A stretch of DNA of 64,000 nt, taken from NCBI GenBank assembly GCA_008973525.1, contig WACJ01000109.1, positions 310,001-374,000 of the forward strand, given 5' to 3'. Source of the stretch: Stenopsyche tienmushanensis (taxonomy: Eukaryota > Arthropoda > Insecta > Trichoptera > Stenopsychidae). This document shows positions 34,881 to 44,861 of the stretch, one piece after another. The notes under the pieces were generated by a model. That model made no database searches and had not been told where the DNA came from. It saw only the letters and a program-made list of their open reading frames with translations. The position numbers were made by a program, and so were the translations under genes. The first letter of the stretch is position 1; each line of letters begins with the position of its first letter.

Positions 34881-36704
34881 CTATGCTACACCATCAAAAA
34901 TGTCACCACATCATTGTCCAAATTATGGAGCCTTCTCACTCTAGGATCGTTCCAGAGGCTCTTTTTACTCGCTTATGTTTATCTATTTATTTTTTCTGTC
35001 GTCGACAGTTTGGTCGGCTTTAAGCATTGAGATTTCCTATTAAAAAATTAACAAATTTGACCAGAAGTTGAAATAAACATAATTCTATTATAATTTGACG
35101 TTTTTTTCCGCCATCTTTGATATTTATATTAGAAAATCGTATAAAAGATATATGAATTATTTCAAAAATATACATAGTATAGTTTATATCATTTCGATGC
35201 TCTTAATATCAATTGAAGATGCAATAATAAAAATATGAACTTGATATGACACAACAATCTCAACAGTGTTAGAAATATATTATTTTAGGGCATGCTATGT
35301 TAAAAATAGCCTGAAAATAGAAATAAGTGTTTCCACAGGAAGACGATTAAATGGACAGACAGACAGATGGACAGACTCTTAAAATAAGATCCTTTTTAGG
35401 ATAAAAACCAACCCAGTTGCAGATAGGAAGCTCTTGAAGGCCATCACGTAGTTGAAACCGGTCAGTTAATAAATCGCTAGAAGATATTTTATTTATATGG
35501 AGTAAAATAGTGCAAAATTATTGTTGGATTGGATTGCTAAAAGAATGATTTTTTTCTGAAAAGATCTTCCAATGTATTGGTCATTGTCAATTCATTGGCA
35601 TTTATAACGTATCTTTTCTAAAATGCCCAAATAATAAAAGGCCAAAGTATTGGATTTTTGTACGATAGGATTGAGTTTTAATTATTTTAGATTAATAAAA
35701 AATACAGGCTGGGAATGATATAATAACAGCGGTTTAAATCATGATCTTGACGGGTGATTGCTTTGCTGTGGTCACTCACAGCTTCAAATTTTTGACGGAT
35801 ACCACCGTTTCATACTGTGACGTATATCGCGTAAGATTTAAAATTCAATGATATTTATTAATAATTAAGCAGCGACGTCGATTATTCATGCTATAGTAAT
35901 TATGGTCATATATTATGGGGTTTATCCGATGGGAAAAATTGTATTCGATTCAAGACAACATTATGCGCAAAACTCTTTAACAATAAATCATCGCGGATAT
36001 TCTCTAATAAAAAAAATGGGAGGAGCAGCAGAGAGTGGAGGGCCCATTTTTGAAGAATGATATCTGATGATAAAGTAGGTTAAAGAATAAATTGATTTTT
36101 TTTGCACAGGTTTGCAGTTTTTCATGGTGGCTGGTGCCCAGAGGTATTCTCTCCCCGGTGATATATGGTCGCTTATTACTTACTTCCCATCTGAGATATT
36201 AAAAGTGGGAAAGCTCGTTCGGGTAGGAGGCTCAACTATCCTCTTTCGGAGCTTTAAGGAAGCTTCGCTCTTTTCGCAAGTTTAAGGACCGTGCCAGCCG
36301 CGACAGATATATTGTTTAAATGCGAAATCCGAACGGGCAGTCCGGAAGCTCTGCGCTGAGCTTTTCATAGTTTTTGAAAGCTCTAAAGCTCGCTTTGGGG
36401 ATTTAATATGATGTTTTATGTCTTGAGCTATGAAAAATATATTTTATATTGATTTTATGTATGATATCTGTTGACATTTTTTTTTGCATTATTTTTCATA
36501 CAGATGCGCTGTTGATGTGCTGCGATTAGATGTCAGGTTGTGAGACAAAAATACCTATTTCTTCATCATCTACCTTTATATAATAATAATGCACCTATAA
36601 GCAGTTCTATGATTAAGCGTTTAAACGTATCTTGAATCCAAATCTAAAGAAAGTGTATTTAGCGACACAATATTATTATATACAACAGAATCAAAATAAT
36701 ATAT
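34881..36704. other. no recognised gene; pyrimidine-rich CAG before an open stretch at 36110-36283
   Basis: ATTTTTTTTGCACAG at 36096-36110 looks like a splice acceptor and is followed by ~58 open codons to TAA near 36281 in a less AT-rich patch. There is no recognisable protein motif and no matching donor, so I do not call an exon. A (GACA)n-like run lies at 35355-35376. The rest is AT-rich. Confidence 0.25.
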
Positions 36705-36785
36705 TAAGATGTATGAAGAACACGTCTTCCCGCGGCCAAGACTATTGGTCGACTCTTTGTCTTCCACTATGTGCGTCTTTTTTTT
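36705..36785 (+). repeat. short dispersed repeat B (copy 3)
   Basis: GAACACGTCTTCCCGCGGCC, AAGACTATTGGTCGACTCTT, then GTCTTCCACTATGTGCGTC. This is the best preserved second half of the family and an uninterrupted counterpart of the site at 43800-43881, where an R1-like element has inserted just after the GCGCGTC word. Confidence 0.6.
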
Positions 36786-36824
36786 TACATAAATAATACA
36801 CAAGAAATCGATTAATTTGATCCT

Positions 36825-38440
36825 GCTTTAGAAGGAAATGAAAATCGGACAAAAACTCATTCAAGAAGCAGCGACGAACAGGAAGCAATTAAATAAATAA
36901 ACACTGTCGATAGCACACAATATTCGGATCTGCATCAAAAAATTCACAAAGCGAGAAGTCAGATCAGTCATAGCAAAGGTCGACATTAAAAAATCGTCTG
37001 GCTACGATCTCATTACGGGAAGAATGGTAAAGGAACTCCCTACTAAAGGATTTAAGTTCTTGGTACAAACATTCAATGCGGTACTAAAAATGGGCTATTT
37101 CCCCCCGCAATGGAAAGTGGCTAAGATTATTCTAATCCCCAAGCCCGGCAAGGATATACATGACGTCAAATCATACAGACCCATCAGTTTACTCCCAATA
37201 ATTTCCAAACTTTTTGAAAAACTACTACTGAAGAGACTCAAGCCATTGATCGAGGAAAACAATCTAATACCCAATCATCAATTTGGATTTCGTCAACAAC
37301 ATGCGACTGTGGAACAAATACACAGGATCTTCAATAGAATACACAAGGACTTAGAAGACAGAAAATATTGTTCGGCAGCATTCCTGGACGTAACTCAGGC
37401 TTTTGACAAAGTGTGGCATCCGGGATTGCTATATAAAATCGGAAAACAACTGCCCACAAACTACTTTTCCATATTCAAATCATACCTGACCAGCAGAACA
37501 TTCTACGTCAAATACGAAGATGAAGCCACCACGCTCCACGACATAAAATCCGGCGTCCCACAAGGCAGCGTACTTGGCCCAGTCTTATATCTTATATACA
37601 CAGCCGACATTCCGACAACGGACACCACGACAACGGCCACCTTCGCGGACGACACAGCTCTTCTAACCTCGCACAACGACCCGGCAATAGCGTCTCAACT
37701 GCTCCAACATGACCTCAACAATATACAGAAATGGCTCAAGAAATGGCGCATAAAGGCCAATGAAAGTAAATCTACGCATGTCACTTTCACTAATAGACGA
37801 GAAACGTGTCCACCTGTCTCACTGAATGATTGCGCACTGCCACAGGCAGATGCAGTTAAATATCTCGGTATGCACCTAGACAGACGTCTAACATGGAAGA
37901 CGCACATAAAAAAGAAGAAAAAGCAACTGGAAATCAAAATGAGAATGCTGTATTGGCTAATGGGCCGAAAATCGGAACTGTCCCTAATAAATAAAACACT
38001 AATATACAAAAGTATACTAAAACCAATCTGGACATATGGGATACAGCTCTGGGGAACCGCATCGAACTCCAATATAGAAATTCTCCAACGCTTTCAATCT
38101 AAAGTGCTACGTACCATAGGCAACATTCCATGGTACGTTACAAACGAAACAATACACAGCATATTGAGCATACCAACAGTGAGGCAGGAGATCGAAAGCC
38201 ATAGCCAGAAGTACAAAAGAAGGTTAAACACACACCCCAACCGCCTTGTTGAAGAGCTGATTAGCCAAAACTCCGGAACGCGCAGGCTGAAAAGATATTT
38301 GGTTCATGACCTGGACAAAAGATTCAAATGAATGAACATTAGGTCCTCATTAACGAATGGGGACCTACACGAGACAGAAACGTCATAATAAGAACTGAAT
38401 GTCCCCCAAAGGATAGATTGTTCAAAAAAAAAAAAAAAAA
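36825..38440 (+). mobile_element. 5'-truncated Jockey-like non-LTR retrotransposon
   Basis: It contains an intact reverse transcriptase-coding frame, a 3' untranslated region of ~90 bases with a short inverted pair (GGTCCTCATT...AATGGGGACC) and a poly(A) run of 17 A at 38424-38440. The endonuclease part and the first ORF expected of Jockey elements are missing, so the copy is 5'-truncated. The exact left edge is uncertain: Jockey-like pre-RT residues are visible from about 36940 and possibly from about 36825. The element lies within a repeat (E) whose sequence is recognisable on both sides. No frameshift or stop was found in 1.4 kb, which suggests a recent insertion. Confidence 0.85.
37024..38331 (+). 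CDS. Jockey-clade reverse transcriptase (partial ORF2)
   Basis: The enzyme copies the element RNA into DNA at a nicked chromosomal site (target-primed reverse transcription). The listed start is the first ATG, but the frame is open from 36901 and related residues (REVRSVIAKVDIKKSSGYD) lie before it, so the ATG is internal and not a native start. Numbering from it: RPISLLPIISKLFEK at 52-66, QFGFRQQHAT at 86-95, catalytic motif A FLDVTQAFDKVW at 120-131, motif B GVPQGSVLGP at 177-186, catalytic FADD at 207-210, and LGMHLDRRLTWKTHI after it, followed by the usual C-terminal region of the clade (YGIQLWGTAS, IQRFQSKVLR-like). All three catalytic aspartates are present. The endonuclease is absent. 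The opposite-strand frame at 37695-38072 is a shadow. Confidence 0.92.
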   Translation: MVKELPTKGFKFLVQTFNAVLKMGYFPPQWKVAKIILIPKPGKDIHDVKSYRPISLLPIISKLFEKLLLKRLKPLIEENNLIPNHQFGFRQQHATVEQIHRIFNRIHKDLEDRKYCSAAFLDVTQAFDKVWHPGLLYKIGKQLPTNYFSIFKSYLTSRTFYVKYEDEATTLHDIKSGVPQGSVLGPVLYLIYTADIPTTDTTTTATFADDTALLTSHNDPAIASQLLQHDLNNIQKWLKKWRIKANESKSTHVTFTNRRETCPPVSLNDCALPQADAVKYLGMHLDRRLTWKTHIKKKKKQLEIKMRMLYWLMGRKSELSLINKTLIYKSILKPIWTYGIQLWGTASNSNIEILQRFQSKVLRTIGNIPWYVTNETIHSILSIPTVRQEIESHSQKYKRRLNTHPNRLVEELISQNSGTRRLKRYLVHDLDKRFK

Positions 38441-38640
38441 TTTTTTTGCGTAAACGAATAACAAACTTGAAATTGAAATCATTATTAGTCGATAAATTTG
38501 GGCAAACGATCTATATAATCGTGCAATGTATGCCGAGAATCTCTCCGTCTCTGTCTTCCGAACTGCGCTACGTTCTCACTCTGTCTCTGTCTATTTCGGA
38601 GCTCAATGAACAAGAGTGCTCTTTCTGAATAAGTAGAGGG
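38441..38640 (+). repeat. dispersed repeat E, pair with 43190-43385
   Basis: Immediately after the poly(A) tail: TTTGCGTAAACG, ACTTGAAATTGAAATCATTA, TTAGTCGATAAATTTGGGC, ATATAATCGT, TCTCTGTCT and GAGTGCTCTTTCTGAAT, matching TTTGCGTAAACATAAAC ... GAGCTCTTTCTGAATCATT at 43190-43330. A short related block (ACAAGAAATCGATTAATTT) lies at 36798-36816, just before the Jockey-like element. The family is not recognised. Confidence 0.5.
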
Positions 38641-38689
38641 GGGTCTCAGGCCCTGGGATAGTACTCCTTTATGGGTTAAGAATGTTAAA

Positions 38690-39085
38690 TGATGCATGCA
38701 TTTTTCTTATTTCAATTGTAGTTGTCTAAAGTAACATTTCCTCTTTCATTTTTTTAAAGACGGTGCTTATTCCTTCAATTAAGATTTTCTTGTGGGCATC
38801 TCTGTCGTGTAAATTATTTATTTTGGCGGTCCTATTCCGGGGCTCACACAGTCTCCAGATCTGACACCACTGGATTTCTTTGTCTGTGGACGTACTCTAT
38901 TCCGCGGCTTGCAGGGTCTCCAGATCTGACACCACTGGATTTCTTCACACTTCTGGTTTTTTTTTCAAATTGTTATTAATAATCTATTTTAACAACCCTG
39001 ACACTTAGGACATTGATCCTATGTGTGAAATGTAGCAAAAGATTCCCCTAACAACCAAAAAAAGCTCCATGTGCAAAACATTCTG
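38690..39085 (+). mobile_element. mariner/Tc1-type miniature element with minisatellite (copy M2)
   Basis: Starting inside the element (ATGCATGCATTTTTCTTATT, compare 2118-2140), it contains the GGATTTCTT...GTGGGYAYCTCT block, two 65-bp minisatellite units (38822-38950, with SPDLTPLDFF in translation), and an intact right end CATGTGCAAAACATTCTG followed by TA (39086-39087). The left terminal repeat is missing. The right end is the reverse complement of the left end of copy M1. Confidence 0.65.
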
Positions 39086-39995
39086 TATAAATTGATATTC
39101 AAAGTCTATCAATGTAAAATGCAAATTCGCTTGAGGCATACGAGTGAATTTAAGCAAATATAAGAAAAGTGGTTGATGTTTGAAATTGGCAAGAGTATAA
39201 TTTATCAGTGGGTACAAGTTGGCCTCCCCACGCAGCATCGAGCGCGACTGGACACATTGCCACAAATTATACGGCGCCTAACTGATACCCACGTACGCCC
39301 ATGAATCAGAAGCAATATCTTCGAATTGTACCCAAATAACTCTTTACGCACTACAATTGAGTGTCAACAAATTTATGTAGTCGGATGGCAATGTATTTAT
39401 TTTCTTTATTCGTCGCGTCGAGCAGCCTTTATCTGCACGTCGCATTGGACGATGTGTCTCGGTCGGACATTTTACGTGTATAAAATAAGCTGCGGAGCAG
39501 ATTGAGATTTATCGGCCGGCGGGAGATTAAATTTTTACGTGTCACACTCTTTATGTATTTTCATAAGAGTGGCTGTGGCTCCTGGGAGATTTATATTCGG
39601 CACATAGTTTAGAGGAGATGTATTTCTTGATTGTCCCGGGGAACTGGGTCGGCACGTATCCACCACTTGTTGGGGGCAACTCGTCCTTGCCACCCACTAT
39701 CCTTTGTGCTCCCCGCCGCCATGGCTTATTCCCTTCTTCGCGTTTTACTATATTTTATTTAGGATGACCATCCTTCGGGGAAATGCTACGGGAAATGCGA
39801 AACCCTCCAGCAGCATAATTATTCGCGGAAGAAACGTATTCGAGCATTAACGTTTGATAATACATGAATATCACGTTTATTTATCATTTAATAACTAGAT
39901 TATTTGGCTATGAAAAATTAAATATTTAAATAGTATATTAAATTAGGCAGGGCTATCTATGAATCCCGATTTGACATTTTTTTAATATTATATAC
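39086..39995. other. less AT-rich island, no recognised gene
   Basis: The part 39240-39860 is distinctly less AT-rich than its flanks, is not repeated in this window and has no long frame. It is a candidate for unique non-coding host sequence. Confidence 0.3.
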
Positions 39996-40140
39996 TATTG
40001 CGTAAACAAATAATATTTTTACTATACTTATGTTGTTTCTGCAAGAGTAAACAATATGTTGACAAAGTTTTATCGCAATCTGATGAACGGTATGGTAGTG
40101 TATTAAATACGAACAAACAAACATTGATTTTTATATATAA
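39996..40140 (-). repeat. Helitron-like repeat H
   Basis: On the minus strand: TATATAAAAATCAATGTTTG, then TTTGTTCGTATTTAATACAC, CATACCGTTCATCAGATTG, GATAAAACTTTGTCAACATA, TTGTTTACTCTTGCAG, AGTAAAAATATTATTTGT. This is one of the closest matches to the family consensus. Confidence 0.6.
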
Positions 40141-41818
40141 GATGATACTTGAAAAGGCCGAATTTATTATACGATACAACATGAACCTATGTTTGTATAA
40201 TATTTAATATAATAAAATAGGTAAGCTAAATGCTGCTTGGCGTTTCAATTTTCGTGATGTTTAGGCCAAATTTCCCTATTGTGCGTGTTTATAAATGAAT
40301 TCATGAAGTAGCTAATAGATAAGGATTTATAAACCTTTTTTGTAGGTGTTAAGGGGGAGGTTGATTTAAAAGAAACCATAACTCTTCTATGAGATCATTG
40401 ACTACCATTTTGACATCGGTTTCATAGCATTTTTTTCTCATACATACAATCGATAAATCGTGGAATCTTCAGAATTTTCATTGGGTTATTTATTATTTAA
40501 ATCGTAAATTTTCTGTCAGACCACCTAACATTTTTAAAGACTATAGCAATCTGCGTAAATTAAAAGCAGTGGGGTCATAATCCGAAGATTTTAAGGCATC
40601 CTTTAATTTGTTTTGCATCATAAATGTGATTTTTTTATGATCAATGATAAAGAATTTTTCATGGAATATATAGTTATTAAAGAACGATTTCACCATGATT
40701 ATATTATATCACAGGAGCTTATGATAAACTATTTAATGTTATTCTGGTCCTTATTTCTTCAAACTTGTTTATAGTATTATTGGCGCCATTTTAAACATTG
40801 GCGACAACGTTTATTAAGGTTAGTTTTGGAAGCATTAAAATATTTTTGGACTTAATTGAGGTTCTATCATCAGTAAAGGATACATAAATTTATCACAAAC
40901 TTGTTCTATACAAAATTAATTAATATAAGATGCTCACCAGTAGATTTTCTCGTTTTTATTAATTACAAGCTGTAAATTTAAGCAGACAGACTATGTTACG
41001 TTTATTAGCCCGAAAACCTTCTGAAATGTTTGGAATTTTATTAACATTATTTTACTCATAAAATACGATTTAAATGCTTTAAAATGTCTACAGAAGGGAC
41101 GCAAAATTTATGGAAAAAGATCAATAAAGTGCTTGAAGGCATTTAGTGGCATTGGATCATTTGGTGTTTCGTATGAAATCAAAATATTCCTCGATTAGTT
41201 TGTAATTTTGAAGACAAAGTGATGTTGAATGATGTATGGATTTTCACCGACGAGAAGCGTCTAAATCAAAATATTATTCATACCTTTGAAATTGTACTAT
41301 GTGCTCATGATGGACTATTATTTGAATTTGATGAACAATTAGGAAGCATGAATGTTGAAATTTTCCATTTCAGTTAGATGGAATTGCGAATGAAATGGTT
41401 TTGAGTGGAATATTTAAGTATGAATGATAGATGGATGTTCGTTTGATATTGTGATAAATCGTCGATAAAATATGGATTGTTTGATAGTTTTTTCGCATTT
41501 AAATTATTTTAATGGAGTCCCATTGTTATAATACAAAGCTTGGTGAATATAAGACGGTGTTCTTCGTTCTATTTCATTTAATACGATTTCACATTACGAA
41601 GTGGACTCGAAGAGACACCAGGGAAGAGTCTCATAAGGAAAGACACGCCTGTCTGACTGGATAATACCAGAAAATCGTGCTCAGAAATAGGACAAAAGCA
41701 ACCCTCTGATAACATTGTGTATGATTTCTTGCATCAAAAAACACCCTCGTCGGAATACGACAGCAATAAAACTTTTTATTAAACAGAAAAGTTTAAAAAA
41801 CTTATAAAGGACGGACAA
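40141..41818. other. AT-rich region without recognised genes
   Basis: At 41232-41275 one frame reads DVWIFTDEKRLNQN, which loosely resembles the block around the first catalytic Asp of Tc1-type transposases, but nothing before or after supports it. Otherwise no features were recognised. Confidence 0.3.
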
Positions 41819-42076
41819 TTAATTTGTATGGAAACTTCGCCAGGAACGATTATTTTTTCCTCCAATTATGAATTTTTCACAACAAAGCATCGAGTGGTGA
41901 AGTTTTCCTGAAGAAAATTTTAAATTGGAAAGCGATTCAGCTACCAACTTGGTGTCTAGACCTTGGCGAAAAAATAGAAATTGGTGTTCAGGGTCGTCGT
42001 TCTTCGGATGCTGTTCGTCCTTAACTAAGTTAAGCAATAAAAAGCGAGGATCAAGCACACCATTAGCGAGTGCCAT
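41819..42076 (-). CDS. unidentified 85-codon frame with upstream TATA box
   Basis: On the minus strand an ATG at 42076 opens an 85-codon frame (MALANGVLDPRFLLLNLVKD...) ending near 41819. Codon use is less skewed to A and T than in chance frames nearby. TATAAAA lies 48-54 bases upstream of the ATG (42124-42130 on the plus strand). There is no signal peptide, membrane segment or family motif that I recognise. The plus-strand frame at 41925-42131 covers the same bases. It could be a small gene, a first exon or chance. No homologous copy exists in this window, which argues against a common repeat. Confidence 0.22.
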   Translation of the reverse strand: MALANGVLDPRFLLLNLVKDEQHPKNDDPEHQFLFFRQGLDTKLVAESLSNLKFSSGKLHHSMLCCEKFIIGGKNNRSWRSFHTN

Positions 42077-43189
42077 TTTTCAAAAAAATCCAACAGACAA
42101 AAGGATGATGAATGTTTCGGCGGTTTTATAGCCTCCAAGAAAGATGAAAACGAGAGCTATTAACACGAGAGCCATCAAACTCTTTCTTTTGCATACTCAA
42201 CACATCTCCAGGCTGTCAGATGCATTTCGTTCGGCGATATATTTCATTATCCTGCCGAGAATAAAATACGACAAAACAAATTTAATGTACAGTGAATTTG
42301 TCTAATCGCTTTAAACTTTTGTTGTCGGTTAACCTTTCAAGGACTCTAAAATGCTGTGTGGGAAATTTTCACTCCCCAAGGACTGTGAGACATAAGCTGT
42401 AAACTTTAAGCCTGAACTTTATTCCTTTCATTCAAACAAAAATATATTTACAAATAAATTAAAATAAGATTAATTACATAATATCCCAAGGGAAATAATA
42501 ATTTCATCATATCAATATTTTCATTGAAAGCACGAGCAGGGAAAAAAAACGATCCTTTTCCTCGGAAAGTGAGAACGGTTTCCAATTTTCAAGATGTAGC
42601 ATCACGCCATACGCTGTCATATGCTGAAATTTCGGATAAGGGTGCAATAACCATTCCCTTGTTTAGTTTCTATAAGGTAAACTCATCAGCTTAAGTGCTT
42701 TAAGAACGGATATTGTGGCATCATCCGGAACATCAATTTACCATATGATTAAATCACCTATTAAAGCAGTAAGACTGCTGTTTATACAACACCCTCTTTA
42801 TATATGCTAAGCCGTCTGTATTATAATGCAGCTAATAAAAAACGTTCTACAAAGTTAATCCCTAGAAAATTCGACGGGAATATTCATAAGCGCCTGGATA
42901 GATTTGAATTTATAATATAATATTTCAAGCAACTATGCTGCGAATAGATTTTTTTTATATGGGCGAGTGTTGATTTATTTTGTGGGTTTATATTTGCAGT
43001 AAATTTAAAATTTTATTATATAGTGCAGGCAAAAGCAGTTATTTACAAATTTAAAAAAAAACTTTTATATTTGTATGTCCGCCACTTATAACCCGTGCAA
43101 ATTTACTTATCTGTCAGGACCGTCGCAGCGTATATGAAACATGTACATAAATAAATAAACTGTTTATAGCACAAAATATATGGTAATTT
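42077..43189. other. no recognised features
   Basis: Apart from the TATAAAA mentioned for the minus-strand frame, nothing was recognised. Confidence 0.3.
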
Positions 43190-43385
43190 CTTTGCGTAAA
43201 CATAAACAATACACTTGAAATCGATTCATTATGACGTTCACAAATCATTATTAGTTGATACATTTGGGTTAGTGATATATACAATCGTACGTTCTTCGTC
43301 TCGGTTTGTCTCTGAGCTCTTTCTGAATCATTGGAATTCGGACACATCTCTATGTCCTACCTCTTTAATGGGTTATGAACACTAT
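43190..43385 (+). repeat. dispersed repeat E
   Basis: TTTGCGTAAACATAAACAAT, ACACTTGAAATCGATTCATT, CAAATCATTATTAGTTGATA, ATATATACAATCGTACG, GTCTCTGAGCTCTTTCTGAA and TTTAATGGGTTATGAAC correspond in order to 38441-38685. It is shorter in the middle than the other copy. Confidence 0.5.
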
Positions 43386-43799
43386 CAGTAAATTTCAAGT
43401 CGATATAAATTAAATTTGCAAAGTTGAAGCCGATGATGAGAAGCTGCGCTGCACGATGCTTAGGAGAGAAGAAACTTTAAACGCGTTTTTCCTACTAAAC
43501 TACTTTTTTTCAAGTTCATGGAAGTGATCCCATACGCCATAGATGAGCATTCTTTATGAAATTTAGCAAGCACGTGTACAATAAACGTCTTTATTATTTG
43601 ACCTATAATTATCTAAAAATATTTAAATGTTTTTAAATTATAAAGGCAAAATATACGTGAATTAAATGTATTAAGCTAAAATTGTTACAAAAGACCAAGA
43701 CTTCCGAGCCTTTACTCTTTGAAATAGACAATCACTATGAGTCTGTTCGTTATCTGATTACAGAGGGCTTAAAAATATATAAAAGATAGACAAGTGTAG

Positions 43800-43881
43800 A
43801 TGAATGTCGATCATTCAAGGGTGGGAAGTTTTCAACGCCCAAGACTATTGGACGAATCTCTTATCTTAGTCTTTGCGCGTC
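43800..43881 (+). repeat. short dispersed repeat B (copy 4), landing site of an R1-like element
   Basis: GGGTGGGAAGTTTTCAACGC, CCAAGACTATTGGACGAATC, then TTATCTTAGTCTTTGCGCGTC. The last 14 bases are the left target duplication of the R1-like insertion. The 36.7-kb copy shows the same region uninterrupted (GTCGACTCTTTGTCTTCC...GTGCGTC). Confidence 0.55.
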
Positions 43882-44847
43882 TTCAGCAGAAGAAGTCAAA
43901 CAGATTATTGTCAACAGTCATGAGGTTGAATACAGTAAAACGCTGAGATACCTCGGGATTCTCATGGACACAAGCTGACCTTCAGTAAATACATTGAAGC
44001 AGCTGCGCAGAAGGCGCAGAAGGTAGCAAGCGAACTCGGACAGTTCATGCCGAACATCGGAGGGCCAAAACCCTGCAGAAGAAGAACCACAAACGAGGTT
44101 ATACACTCAATCCTCAGACATGAGAGCTACAGAAAGAAGCTGGCAAGGGTCCAACGGCAGAGTGCGCTCCGAGTCACCACAGCTTACAGAACAGTATCTG
44201 AAGAAGCGGTACTCGTGATTGCTGGAATCCCCCGGCTGGACCTTCAAGCAAAGAAGAGGGCTTTGGACTTCGAAGATCCCAAAAACCACAACGAGCATGA
44301 CCAAAAACTGAAGGAAGTCTGATAGCAGAGATAGGATCAGTCTAGTAAGGGAAAATAAAGTCACCGACTTATCCCGATCGTAAGCCGGTGGAGGGTCTGA
44401 AAGCACGATGAAATGACCTACCGCTTGACTCAGGTTCTTACTGGACACGGATGTTTCACGGTGGCAAGGAAGCATCCATGGCAGTAAGGCTTGGACACCC
44501 CAAAGAAACACGCTGAAATAAGTACTCGAGGTAGCCGAGCTCAACGTTGACAACATGGTCCACAGCATGATGACAAGCAAGAAGAACTGGGACCTTTGGC
44601 GTGATTGCGTTGAAGAAATTTTGAGCGCCAAAAAGGGCAGCGAGAGACAGAGGTGCAGAGCGGCTCTCCAACATTAGAATAGGGCCAATCACCTAAGGCC
44701 AGACTACCTGTCCTCCTGAAGCAATGTGGAAAACAATACCAGTCGGGCAGAGAAGGACAAGGGAGGGGTTTAGTCAGTAAGAATCTGACACTACCCTGGG
44801 ATCCAACCCAGTGTATCTTATACAAGATTCCCCTCCCAAAGGAAAAA
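43882..44847 (+). mobile_element. 5'-truncated R1-like non-LTR retrotransposon (copy R1b)
   Basis: It is bounded by the direct duplication AGTCTTTGCGCGTC at 43868-43881 and 44848-44861. It starts further upstream in ORF2 than copy R1a and ends with CTCCCAAAGGAAAAA, like R1a. Internal deletions, one frameshift and several stops show that it is older. Confidence 0.85.
43890..44675 (+). pseudogene. R1-like ORF2 C-terminal part, heavily damaged
   Basis: The frame reads VEYSKTLRYLGILMDT, then loses one A in ACAAGCTGACC (about 43975) and continues in a new frame as LTFSKYIEAAAQKAQKVASE and LGQFMPNIGGPK, a run typical of R1-clade elements after the reverse transcriptase. At about 44070-44125 a deletion removes the usual YGAEIW-like segment. 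KLARVQRQSALRVTTAYRTV and VLVIAGIPRLDLQAKKRALD follow. From 44321 several stops stand where copy R1a has W, Q or R codons. The zinc-knuckle segment between GHGCF and the A-W block is deleted (near 44460). The opposite-strand frames at 44107-44825 are shadows. Confidence 0.8.
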
Positions 44848-44861
44848 AGTCTTTGCGCGTC

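Noticed and set aside
37695..38072. 125-codon minus-strand frame
   Set aside because: Lies entirely inside the Jockey-like reverse transcriptase frame on the other strand; no motif.
41232..41275. DVWIFTDEKRLNQN, similar to the first catalytic Asp block of Tc1-type transposases
   Set aside because: The match is 14 residues with no supporting sequence before or after it and no terminal repeats.
44107..44825. 174-, 78- and 94-codon minus-strand frames
   Set aside because: Shadows of the R1-like pseudogene and its 3' region on the plus strand.
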